8,201 nucleotides of DNA. Origin: DASXTB01 sp036505615 (GTDB lineage: Bacteria > Acidobacteriota > UBA6911 > JACQSX01). The notes under the pieces were generated by a model, which was not told the DNA's origin, made no database searches, and saw only the letters and a program-made list of their open reading frames with translations. The stretch spans positions 1 through 8,201 of the forward strand of contig DASXTB010000143.1 of assembly GCA_036505615.1 (NCBI GenBank), written 5' to 3'. Within the stretch, counting starts at the first letter, position 1, and the number at the start of each line of letters is the position of its first letter. The translations under genes were made by a program, and so were the position numbers. This document shows, one piece after another, positions 1 through 6,500 of the stretch.

Positions 1-163
1 TTCCCTCAAGCCACCTGAGTTCCGAGAGCTGATCGCTTCCCAGGATGACTTTGCTTGATTTTTCCGAGCGAACGGACGAGGTGGGCGAGAAGAAGGCCAG
101 ACAGGCAAGGATTAACCCAAAGGCGCAAAGTCGCCACGTGCGTGATGCTCTGATGCGTTTCAT
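1..163 (-). CDS. Start of an exported protein, cut by the window edge
   Basis: An open frame begins at an ATG at 163-161 and stays open for 54 codons to the left edge. The first 35 or so residues look like a Sec signal peptide: a basic start (MKRIRASRTWR), a hydrophobic core (LCAFGLILACLAFF) and a polar stretch rich in Ser and Thr. The ILAC segment loosely resembles a lipobox, but the hydrophobic core continues after the Cys, so a normal signal peptide or anchor is more likely. No clear Shine-Dalgarno sequence is seen. It follows the GlcD-type gene by 74 bp on the same strand and could be co-transcribed. The mature part is too short to assign a family. The evidence is the open frame and the signal peptide only. 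Confidence 0.55.
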   Translation of the reverse strand, partial: MKRIRASRTWRLCAFGLILACLAFFSPTSSVRSEKSSKVILGSDQLSELRWLEG

Positions 164-216
164 GGGAAGCTGAGGTAATTGCCAGACCGCGAGTCCGCTT
201 GCTGACGCGCGCGGCT

Positions 217-231
217 CGGCCGATTCGGCCG
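217..231. repeat. Short GC-rich palindrome after the glcD-like gene
   Basis: CGGCCGA and TCGGCCG are separated by one base, just past the stop codon of the oxidase gene. In RNA it would fold as a 5-bp stem with a 5-nt loop. No T-run follows on either strand, so it is not a canonical terminator, though it may stabilise a 3' end. Confidence 0.4.
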
Positions 232-237
232 CTCCGG

Positions 238-1653
238 TCATGGCGCCAGTACGAAACACTTGCACACCTTCATCTCGGGAAGGACCTTCGAGGGATTGCA
301 CAGGCCTTCCGGGTTGAAGACGTCTCGCACCTTTTCCATCACTGCCAGGTCCTCGGGGCTGAAGACCCAGGACATGTAGTCCTTCTTTTCCAGGCCGATG
401 CCATGCTCGCCGGTCAGAGTGCCGCCGGCATCAATGCAGATGCGGACGATCTCTTCGGAAGCAGCCAACACCTTTTCCACGTCTCCAGGCTTCTTTTCGT
501 TGTACAGCAGCAGCGGATGCAGATTTCCGTCGCCGGCATGGAAGACGCTGGTAATCATCAGTCGATATTTTTCAGCGACGCCGTAAACTTTCTCCAGCAC
601 TTCCGGAAGCCGGGAGCGGGGAACTACTGTATCCTGCAAATACAGATTGGCGTTCAGCCGACCCATAGTTCCAAAAGCGCCCTTACGCCCCGCCCAGATT
701 TGCTTTCTTTCCTTCTCTGTCTTTGCTTCGCGCACGTGGTAAGCGCCCGACTGAGTAAGGATTCCTTCCACGCGCCCGGCCTGCTCTTCTACCTCCGACG
801 CCAGACCGTCCAACTCCACGATCAGAACCGCTGCAGCGTCGGTCGGGTATCCGGCGGCATGCACCGAGGCCTCCACCGCTTTGATCGTGAGGTGATCCAT
901 CAATTCCAGAGCTGAAGCCAACACTCCTGAAGCAATGATGCGAGTGACCGCCTCGCCTGCGACCACGACAGAATGAAACGCCGCCAGGAATGTGCGCACT
1001 GCCGGCGGCGCTCGCAGAATTCTCAACCACAGCTTGGTGGCGATTCCCATCGTGCCTTCAGATCCGGTGAAGAGACCGGCCAGGTCATAACCAGCCTGGT
1101 GGAAGGGGGATCCCAACTGGACGATGGCGCCGTCGGGCAGTACCGCCTCGATGGCCAAAACGTGATGGACCGTGACGCCATATTTAAGGCAATGCGGGCC
1201 GCCGGAGTTTTCGGCCACGTTGCCGCCTACCGTAGAACTCACCTGACTGGAAGGGTCCGGAGCAAAATAGTAGCCGTGAGGGCTCACCTTCTCGGAAAGT
1301 GAAAGATTGATCACTCCCGGTTCGGCAACGACAAACTCATTCTCAAGATCGATCTCCCAGATCTTCTGCATCCGGGCAAGCTCGATGATGATCCCTCCCT
1401 GTATGGGAATTGCGCCTCCGCTTAAGCCGGTTCCCGCGCCTCGGGGAAGGAAGGGAATCCGATATCGGTTCGCGACCTTGACTACATCAGATATCTGCTG
1501 CGCCGTTTCCACGAACACAACCAGATGCGGGGGGTGACGGTGGAATGTCAGACCGTCGCACTCGTAAAGCAGCAATTCGGATGCGTCACCGATGACATTC
1601 TCTTTTCCAACCGCTGAGTGAAGCTCCCGGGCGAGTTGCTGCTTTGTTGTCAC
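238..1653 (-). CDS. glcD: FAD-binding oxidase, GlcD family (glycolate/D-lactate dehydrogenase type)
   Basis: This 471-residue protein has the usual length and architecture of the GlcD subfamily of vanillyl-alcohol-oxidase-type flavoproteins, which oxidise 2-hydroxyacids such as glycolate or D-lactate. The N-terminal FAD-binding domain has RGAGTGLSGG (residues 71-80), the segment DPSSQ...GGNVAENSGGP (133-153) and GSEGTMGI (197-204). The C-terminal FAD-linked oxidase domain has HAGDGNLHP (372-380), which holds active-site and metal-binding histidines in relatives, and GEHGIG (415-420). It ends near CNPSK (452-456), close to the usual CNPGK end, with a short extra tail containing VCKC. The start is GTG at 1653-1651, placing the first helix where relatives begin, but no Shine-Dalgarno sequence precedes it. 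No GlcE or GlcF partner is visible. Substrate cannot be told from sequence alone. It lies 241 bp beyond cysN with a repeat between them, so it may be a separate unit. Confidence 0.9.
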   Translation of the reverse strand: MTTKQQLARELHSAVGKENVIGDASELLLYECDGLTFHRHPPHLVVFVETAQQISDVVKVANRYRIPFLPRGAGTGLSGGAIPIQGGIIIELARMQKIWEIDLENEFVVAEPGVINLSLSEKVSPHGYYFAPDPSSQVSSTVGGNVAENSGGPHCLKYGVTVHHVLAIEAVLPDGAIVQLGSPFHQAGYDLAGLFTGSEGTMGIATKLWLRILRAPPAVRTFLAAFHSVVVAGEAVTRIIASGVLASALELMDHLTIKAVEASVHAAGYPTDAAAVLIVELDGLASEVEEQAGRVEGILTQSGAYHVREAKTEKERKQIWAGRKGAFGTMGRLNANLYLQDTVVPRSRLPEVLEKVYGVAEKYRLMITSVFHAGDGNLHPLLLYNEKKPGDVEKVLAASEEIVRICIDAGGTLTGEHGIGLEKKDYMSWVFSPEDLAVMEKVRDVFNPEGLCNPSKVLPEMKVCKCFVLAP

Positions 1654-1661
1654 GGGTACAG

Positions 1662-1696
1662 GTTACATGTTTCAGGTTTCAAGTTACAAGTTTCAG
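1662..1696. repeat. Degenerate 7-bp tandem repeat, five units
   Basis: Five consecutive heptads (GTTACAT, GTTTCAG, GTTTCAA, GTTACAA, GTTTCAG), consensus GTTTCAR, end 9 bp upstream of the GTG start of the GlcD-type gene. They occupy the place where a ribosome-binding site would be expected. The period of 7 matches the heptad arrays near cysD, but the unit is different. Confidence 0.75.
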
Positions 1697-1755
1697 GTTT
1701 GGTGGATCTGGCCGCCACTGAACGGGTATGGACGTTAATTCTGGAAAAGTTTGAG

Positions 1756-1863
1756 AACCACGGGGGACACTGGGAACACGGGGCTTTTAGTGATTTGCTT
1801 TATTCACAATATTGGCGTTCAACAGCCTTCTGGTGCCCCGTGTTCCCAGTGTTCCCCGTGGTT
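1756..1863. repeat. Long inverted repeat, copy A (29-bp arms), between cysN and the glcD-like gene
   Basis: The left arm (1756-1784) and right arm (1835-1863) are reverse complements at 28 of 29 positions and share the core ACACTGGGAACACGGGG. The spacer of 50 bp is AT-richer. A related copy lies at 5536-5672. The transcript would form a long hairpin. Together with the heptad array it accounts for most of the 241-bp gene-free stretch 1654-1894. No coding capacity is seen in the spacer. Confidence 0.85.
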
Positions 1864-1894
1864 AGATAAGTTCTGCGTCAGCTTCGCACTATGG

Positions 1895-3745
1895 TCAGAT
1901 GGCATAGTCCAGCGGAGGCAGCTGGAGCCGCGGCATCAATCCGTCCAGGATCTGGCTCAATAAGGTGTCTATCGGAGTATTTTCGCCGTCGACCACCATC
2001 ACCGGATTGGCCGGCGCTTCGTAATCGCCGTTCATGGCGGATTTCACAAAGATGTCAATGAATTCGCAGCCGGTCTTCAGGGCAATGTTGCGCACTCGGT
2101 GCCGGTCGGCGCGATACGGCAGGGGAAAGTCCGTGATTGCCACCATTCCTGCTTGGGCGAACATTCCGGCCACTTCGGCTACTCTCCGGACGCCTTCAAC
2201 TCGATCACCCGCAGAAAACCCGAGATCCGAGTTGAGGCTGTCCAGTGCGGTTTGGTTATCCATGACAAAGGCCGCCAGCCCGCGATGGAAAAGCAGACGC
2301 TCTAGCCGGCGCGCGACGATCTGGAGTGCTGATTTGGAAGGCCCGGTGAGCCAGACGACCGCTCCCTTGTGGCCGTGACGGTGATGTCGCTGTTCCACCG
2401 TGATAGCACCGGAGGACTTCGAATCGGCGGCTCCAATTTCGACGGGGTCCGCGTACACGATGTTGTAGGTAATCCCACCTCCGGCAACATCGGTGCCGTC
2501 GACGATCACGAATCTGCCGGTTTCGGCAATCTTGGAATGATCGTCGAGCACGACGGGCTGCTTGGTTCGGATCGTCAGCGCTGCGACTTCATTGCGCTCC
2601 ACGTAATCACGGTCTGTCACAGCCCCTTTCAGAGTGGCAGCGTCGATTACCTTTTGAATGCGGGCAACTTCGCACTCGACCTCCTGAGTCGCGAGTTTCA
2701 GCTTGTATCGCTTCCCGCGGATCAGGGCCGATCTCCCCAGCCAAAACACACGCGCCTCAAAGTGGGTCGTCAAAGCCGGGCCGCGCTGCTGGTGTGAAGC
2801 CAGGTGGCCTCGCTCCACAAAAATCTGTTCCTTTAGCGTAATGCCTACCGATTCGCCGGCAAAGGCGGTTTCTTTCCTGGGCGCATTCCAGTTCTCAATT
2901 GAATTTACAATTCCTGTTTTGTTATGGGGCCAAAAGACGAGCGGGTCGCCCACGCTCAGCCGGCCTGCTTCAATTCGTCCGGCTAGAATTCGTCTATGAT
3001 CGAACCGATATACGTCCTGGACTGGAAATCGAAGCGGCAAGTCGGTCGGAAGGGCTTGGCTGTGAAATTGATCCAGCGCCTCTACCGCGGTCAAACCGTC
3101 GTACCATGGCATTTGTGAAGAGAGAGCGGCGATATTGGCGCCGTCGCGTGCCGCGACGGGAATGAAGCACTGCGGCTCGATGCCCACCTGCTGTAGAAAC
3201 TGCCGGTATTCCTGTTCGATCCGCTCGAAAACGGACTGCGCATAGCCGACAAGGTCCATCTTGTTGACCACAACAGTAATCTGGCTGATCCCAAGCAGCT
3301 CGAGCAGGTATGCGTGCTGGCGCGACTGGTCGCAAACTCCTTCGTTGGCCGCGATCAGGAGAAAGGCAGCATCTGCGCTTGCCGCGCCCGTGATCATGTT
3401 CTTTAGAAATTCCTGGTGACCTGGCGCGTCGATGATTACGTACTGGCGCTTGGCTGTGTGAAACCAGGTTTGCGCCGCATCAATGGTGATGTTCTGGTCG
3501 CGCTCTGATTGGAAGGCATCCAATAGGAAAGCCCATTCGAATTTGACGCCGCGCCTGCGACAGGCTTCGTAAATTTGCTGGTATTTTCCCTCATGCAGCG
3601 AATGGGTATCGTATAGCAAGCGCCCCACCAGAGTGCTCTTGCCGTGGTCTACGTGACCGACGATGACGATTCGCAACTGTTCCTGGTTTTCTGAGAACCT
3701 ATCTTCAGCCGCTGGTTGTTCTATAACTGACTTTTGTAGATGCAT
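1895..3745 (-). CDS. cysN: Sulfate adenylyltransferase subunit 1 (CysN) with degenerate C-terminal APS kinase domain
   Basis: This is the GTPase subunit of ATP sulfurylase, which with CysD turns sulfate and ATP into APS, driven by GTP hydrolysis. The GTPase domain shows a P-loop GHVDHGKS (residues 30-37), switch region SERDQNITID (80-89), DAPGH (106-110) and NKMD (161-164), then elongation-factor-like beta-barrel domains to about residue 440. The family normally has GSVDDGKS at the P-loop; here it is the EF-Tu-like form. Residues about 460-605 are recognisably CysC-like (DLGFSAGDRVEGVRRVAEVA, and YEAPANP near the end). However, the expected GLSGAGKST has shrunk to TGPSKS (467-472), DGDN is altered, and the lid before YEAP is deleted. 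The domain is about 145 residues rather than about 175-200, so kinase activity is unlikely. The ATG at 3745 lies 75 bp after cysD and has only a weak ribosome-binding site. The adenylyltransferase role is well supported; loss of kinase activity is inferred from missing residues. Confidence 0.93.
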   Translation of the reverse strand: MHLQKSVIEQPAAEDRFSENQEQLRIVIVGHVDHGKSTLVGRLLYDTHSLHEGKYQQIYEACRRRGVKFEWAFLLDAFQSERDQNITIDAAQTWFHTAKRQYVIIDAPGHQEFLKNMITGAASADAAFLLIAANEGVCDQSRQHAYLLELLGISQITVVVNKMDLVGYAQSVFERIEQEYRQFLQQVGIEPQCFIPVAARDGANIAALSSQMPWYDGLTAVEALDQFHSQALPTDLPLRFPVQDVYRFDHRRILAGRIEAGRLSVGDPLVFWPHNKTGIVNSIENWNAPRKETAFAGESVGITLKEQIFVERGHLASHQQRGPALTTHFEARVFWLGRSALIRGKRYKLKLATQEVECEVARIQKVIDAATLKGAVTDRDYVERNEVAALTIRTKQPVVLDDHSKIAETGRFVIVDGTDVAGGGITYNIVYADPVEIGAADSKSSGAITVEQRHHRHGHKGAVVWLTGPSKSALQIVARRLERLLFHRGLAAFVMDNQTALDSLNSDLGFSAGDRVEGVRRVAEVAGMFAQAGMVAITDFPLPYRADRHRVRNIALKTGCEFIDIFVKSAMNGDYEAPANPVMVVDGENTPIDTLLSQILDGLMPRLQLPPLDYAI

Positions 3746-3779
3746 CGTTTGCCGGATCTCTAGTTTTCAAGTACGTAAC

Positions 3780-3814
3780 CGCAAATAGACATTCGTCATG
3801 CGCGTCTATTCGCG
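3780..3814. repeat. Inverted repeat between cysD and cysN
   Basis: Arms at 3780-3790 and 3804-3814 (CGCAAATAGAC against GTCTATTCGCG) match at 10 of 11 positions around a 13-bp loop. The segment GACATTCGTCAT, spanning the arm-loop border, is identical to part of the heptad array at the end of cysH. It may be a shrunken relative of that element. No T-run follows, so it is not a clear terminator. Confidence 0.6.
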
Positions 3815-3820
3815 GCTCCA

Positions 3821-4717
3821 TTACATATATCCGCTTTCCCTAAGCCGCTCGAATGCGTCCTCGGCTTCCTGATCCTGGGCCCGCGTGGCTCGTTCGCCTT
3901 CGCGGGTCCGGTGCAACTCTTCGATGATCTCGGGAACAGTGGTGGCTTCTGAGGAAATGGCCCCCGAACAGGGAGCGCAACCCAGACTACGATAGCGCTT
4001 GCCCTCACGAGCGAAATACAAACTGACCACAGGAATATTCTCGCGGTGGACGTACTCCCAAACATTGATTTCGCTCCAATGCAGCAGGGGGTGTACTCTG
4101 ACGTGTGTGCCGGGTTCGAAATCGGTTTTGAACTGATCCCAGAACTCCGGCGGCTGGTCTTTGAAGTCCCACTCAAAATTCTTGTTCCGGGGCGAAAAAT
4201 AGCGTTCCTTGGCCCGCGTCCCCTCTTCATCACGGCGGATGCCGAGGATCAGTCCCGCGAAACCATTTTGCTCCAGAACCTGCTGCAGTGCATCTTTCTT
4301 GAGCAGCGAGCAGCATTGTACACGGCTGATCGTCCCTTTGGGGAAGGTGTCACCCCGCGCAAGCGCCGCTTTGTTCTGCCCTACAATCAGGTTCAAATTC
4401 CACTCCCGAGCCAAGCGGTCTCGAAACTCGATCATTTCCGGGATTTTGTAAGAAGTGTCAATGTGAACTACGGGGAAAGGAATGTGTCCAAAGAACGCTT
4501 TTCTGGCCAACCAGAGCAAAACATTGGAATCTTTCCCAATCGACCAGAGCATCGCCAGATTATCGAATCGATTGAATGCTTCGCGGAGAATATAGATGCT
4601 GTGGTGCTCAAGTCTGTCCAAATGCGAGATCGAATGTCGAATGTCGAGTGACGAATGTTGAATGTCGAATGACGAATTCCGAATGCTGATTGGATCGGCG
4701 CTATTTGGGCTAGTCAT
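3821..4717 (-). CDS. cysD: Sulfate adenylyltransferase subunit 2 (CysD) with CC...CxxC cysteines
   Basis: This is the catalytic PP-loop subunit of ATP sulfurylase, acting in the cytoplasm with CysN. Homology to CysD starts at HLDRLEHHSIYILREAF (residues 32-48 from the ATG at 4717). It continues through the PP-loop SIGKDS (59-64), HIDTSYKIPEM (85-95), GIRRDEEGTRAKER (159-172) and TVPEIIEEL (260-268). The length of 298 residues fits the family (about 300). Odd points: Cys135-Cys136 and Cys247-x-x-Cys250 occur where E. coli CysD has none of these pairs, and they resemble the iron-sulfur ligands of APS reductase. Also, residues about 10-30 are encoded by a heptad repeat (4631-4686). The start is uncertain. 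The open frame extends to 4933 inside cysH, but that part is a shadow. The ATG at 4717 lies 46 bp after the cysH stop and lacks a good ribosome-binding site. A TTG at 4621 would remove the repeat-coded part. Confidence 0.92.
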   Translation of the reverse strand: MTSPNSADPISIRNSSFDIQHSSLDIRHSISHLDRLEHHSIYILREAFNRFDNLAMLWSIGKDSNVLLWLARKAFFGHIPFPVVHIDTSYKIPEMIEFRDRLAREWNLNLIVGQNKAALARGDTFPKGTISRVQCCSLLKKDALQQVLEQNGFAGLILGIRRDEEGTRAKERYFSPRNKNFEWDFKDQPPEFWDQFKTDFEPGTHVRVHPLLHWSEINVWEYVHRENIPVVSLYFAREGKRYRSLGCAPCSGAISSEATTVPEIIEELHRTREGERATRAQDQEAEDAFERLRESGYM

Positions 4718-4770
4718 CTTTGCGTTATATTCCCATCGTTCGACATTCGAAATTCGACATTCGTCATTTG
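4631..4770. repeat. Opposed heptad-repeat arrays spanning the cysH-cysD junction
   Basis: On the plus strand, 4631-4686 holds eight heptads close to CGAATGT (variants CGAGTGA, TGAATGT, CGAATGA, CGAATTC, CGAATGC). At about 4739-4770 the same units occur in the opposite orientation (read on the minus strand: CAAATGA CGAATGT, then CGAATTT CGAATGT). About 52 bp of unrelated sequence separates them. The whole is a long imperfect inverted repeat. The outermost unit supplies the TGA stop of cysH (4766-4764), and the inner array is read through in the cysD frame. Confidence 0.85.
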
Positions 4771-5477
4771 TGCAAGCCGCACTCCGTTTTTGCAAATCCC
4801 GCCCAGCGGCCCGATCGTGGATCCTGCCCCGGCAGCACGGGCGCCGTGCAGGGGACGCATCCAATGCTCGGATAGTTTCTGTCGTGCAAGGGGTTGTAGG
4901 GAACGTTGTACTTGTGGATGTAGTTCCAAACATCCTTGATTGACCAAAAGGCCAACGGATTGAACTTCACCAGGTGGAATCTTGAATCCCACTCGCGAAT
5001 CTGCGCCTGGGCGCGACTGGGAGCCTGTTGGCGGCGAATGCCGGTGATCCATGCATCCAGTGTGGAAAGCATGTGCTTCAGCGGCTCAACCTTCCGGATT
5101 TGGCAGCACTGATCGGGAAGGCGGCTCCATAGAGCTGGCCCGTGTAGTTTCTCTTGCGCCTGGACGGAAAGCTCTGTGGCGACGCGCTCAAACTGCAGCG
5201 GGAACTTCTTCGTGGCCAGTTCAATCAGCCGGTAGGTCTCGTCAAACAGCAGGCCGGTGTCCAGATAGAAGACGCGAGCGCCCGGCTTAATCTGCGACAG
5301 CGCGTCGACCAAAATCATGTCTTCCGCTCCAAAGCTGCAGGCAAGAGAAATCTTTGGATGGAATTCTTCGATTGCTTTCTGCAGACAGTCAAGCAGTTCG
5401 GCTTGCCGCTGCTGCAAATCGGATTGAGGTTCCGCAGCGGAGATCTTTTCGCCTAGCTCGGTGCCAACTAAAGTCAT
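4764..5477 (-). CDS. cysH: Assimilatory APS reductase (CysH, iron-sulfur type)
   Basis: This protein reduces adenosine 5'-phosphosulfate to sulfite and AMP, with thioredoxin or a similar donor. Its 237 residues match bacterial APS reductases. It has the PP-loop-like segment SLACSFGAED (44-53), YLDTGLLF (71-78), CC at 124-125, WITGIRRQQAPSRA (143-156), KFNPLAFWS (171-179), CVPC at 207-210 and the catalytic Cys233 in TECGLH. The CC and CxxC pairs bind a [4Fe-4S] cluster in the APS-specific branch and are absent from E. coli-type PAPS reductase, so direct APS reduction is the expected reaction. The ATG at 5477 is preceded by a good ribosome-binding site (AGGGAG, 7 nt before the start). The stop codon lies inside the heptad repeat. 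It sits between cobA and cysD in the same direction. Confidence 0.95.
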   Translation of the reverse strand: MTLVGTELGEKISAAEPQSDLQQRQAELLDCLQKAIEEFHPKISLACSFGAEDMILVDALSQIKPGARVFYLDTGLLFDETYRLIELATKKFPLQFERVATELSVQAQEKLHGPALWSRLPDQCCQIRKVEPLKHMLSTLDAWITGIRRQQAPSRAQAQIREWDSRFHLVKFNPLAFWSIKDVWNYIHKYNVPYNPLHDRNYPSIGCVPCTAPVLPGQDPRSGRWAGFAKTECGLHK

Positions 5478-5512
5478 GGATTATCTCCCTTGCGCTCGGG
5501 ACTCACAGCCGT

Positions 5513-5548
5513 GTGCCTCCAAATATGGAGAGTGCCTCAAAATACGGA
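5513..5548. repeat. Tandem 17-bp direct repeat upstream of cysH
   Basis: Two units at 5513-5529 and 5532-5548 (GTGCCTCCAAATATGGA and GTGCCTCAAAATACGGA) match at 15 of 17 positions with a period of 19. The first unit overlaps a small palindrome CTCCAAATATGGAG (5517-5530). They lie just upstream of the cysH ribosome-binding site on the minus strand and abut the long inverted repeat. No function can be assigned. Confidence 0.5.
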
Positions 5549-5672
5549 CCACCGGGGACACTGAGAACACGGGGGATTCAATGATTCCTTTATCGATACG
5601 ATTTACCGTCAATTTCGAAAGCCCTTGTGGTCACCGCGTTCCCAGTGTCCCCCGTGGTTTCACAATTTTGAG
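5536..5672. repeat. Long inverted repeat, copy B, between cobA and cysH
   Basis: The inner arms at about 5548-5572 and 5634-5658 match at 22 of 25 positions. They belong to the same family as copy A at 1756-1863 (shared ACACTGGGAACACG or one-base variants). An outer pair, CTCAAAAT (5536-5543) and ATTTTGAG (5665-5672), extends the palindrome. The spacer differs from that of copy A. It occupies most of the 217-bp gap between cobA and cysH, where no other gene is seen. Confidence 0.8.
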
Positions 5673-5694
5673 ACAGCCCCTATGGCTTGCCGGG

Positions 5695-6498
5695 TCACAA
5701 TCTGGACGCGCCCCGCAAAGGTTGCTCGAATTCCGAATCAAATTCTTCCACGGGAGCGGCATCGAAGACGGCTGCCAGCTTCTTCCTCAGTTTTACGACC
5801 TGGCCGATGACAACGACCGCGGGCGCCGTCATTCCGCAGGCAAGCTCTTCGATGTCAGCCAGGGTTCCCACCACTGTTTTCTCTCTGGATGTGGATCCTT
5901 GGGATGTCAGGGCAATCGGGGTGTCGGGCCTGACGCCGGTCGACTTTAAGCGGCTTACAATGCGGGAAAGATTCTCAAATCCCATCAGTATGACAAGCGT
6001 TCCAGACTCTGTGAGCCACGATGCCCACTTCTGGATGTCCTTCTGGCTGCAGTCATGGCCCGAGACGATGGCCAGAGCGCTGGAGTAATTTCGATGAAGA
6101 ACCGGAATTCCCGCCAATGCCGGAACCGCCACGGCACTGGTAATTCCAGGGATCACTTGGAAATCAATTCCCGCGCTGACCAGAGCTTCCGCTTCTTCTC
6201 CTCCTCTTCCGAATACGAACGGGTCGCCTCCCTTCAAGCGCACCACGGTTAGGCCTCTGCCCGCTTCAGCGATGGCAAGACGCTGGATCCATTCCTGGCT
6301 CTGGGGGCGCCCCTTCTCTTTGCCCACGTAAACAAGCCTGGCCTCGGGCCGGGCTTGTTTCAGCATGTCTGGGTGAACCAGTCGATCATAGAAAACAACG
6401 TCCGCTTCCTTTAAACACCGAAGACCGCGCAACGTGATCAGCTCGGGATCTCCCGGCCCTGCGCCCACCAGATAAACCTTTCCTTTTTTCTTGCCCAT
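5695..6498 (-). CDS. cobA: Uroporphyrinogen-III C-methyltransferase (CobA/SUMT)
   Basis: This enzyme transfers two methyl groups from SAM to uroporphyrinogen III, giving precorrin-2, the branch point to siroheme and cobalamin. It is a 267-residue single-domain enzyme of normal length with the family motifs VGAGPGDPELITLRG (residues 11-25), YDRLV (37-41), VVRLKGGDPFVFGRGGEE (85-102), PGITSA (117-122) and TLVILMG (167-173). A tail of about 20 residues after the catalytic domain looks nonconserved. The ATG at 6498 is chosen because it is preceded by GGAG and 5 nt, and because MGKKKGKVYLVGAG matches family starts; the frame extends further upstream without support. The start follows the stop of the preceding gene by 2 bp, with the ribosome-binding site inside that gene's last codons, so the two are probably translationally coupled. 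In this context it most likely serves siroheme for sulfite reductase. Confidence 0.95.
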   Translation of the reverse strand: MGKKKGKVYLVGAGPGDPELITLRGLRCLKEADVVFYDRLVHPDMLKQARPEARLVYVGKEKGRPQSQEWIQRLAIAEAGRGLTVVRLKGGDPFVFGRGGEEAEALVSAGIDFQVIPGITSAVAVPALAGIPVLHRNYSSALAIVSGHDCSQKDIQKWASWLTESGTLVILMGFENLSRIVSRLKSTGVRPDTPIALTSQGSTSREKTVVGTLADIEELACGMTAPAVVVIGQVVKLRKKLAAVFDAAPVEEFDSEFEQPLRGASRL

Positions 6499-6500
6499 GG

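Noticed and set aside
2..58. Plus-strand tail of an upstream gene ending in SQDDFA and a stop
   Set aside because: Only 18 codons, and it overlaps the better minus-strand frame with a signal peptide. It cannot be excluded without the sequence to the left.
199..915. Long plus-strand open frame antisense to the GlcD-type gene
   Set aside because: It shows no recognisable motif and is the complement of well-conserved coding sequence.
4631..4686. CRISPR-like array
   Set aside because: The units are 7 bp, contiguous and degenerate, with no spacers and no cas genes nearby.
4718..4933. Upstream extension of cysD into cysH
   Set aside because: The translation there is the out-of-frame shadow of the conserved CysH C-terminus, with no CysD homology.
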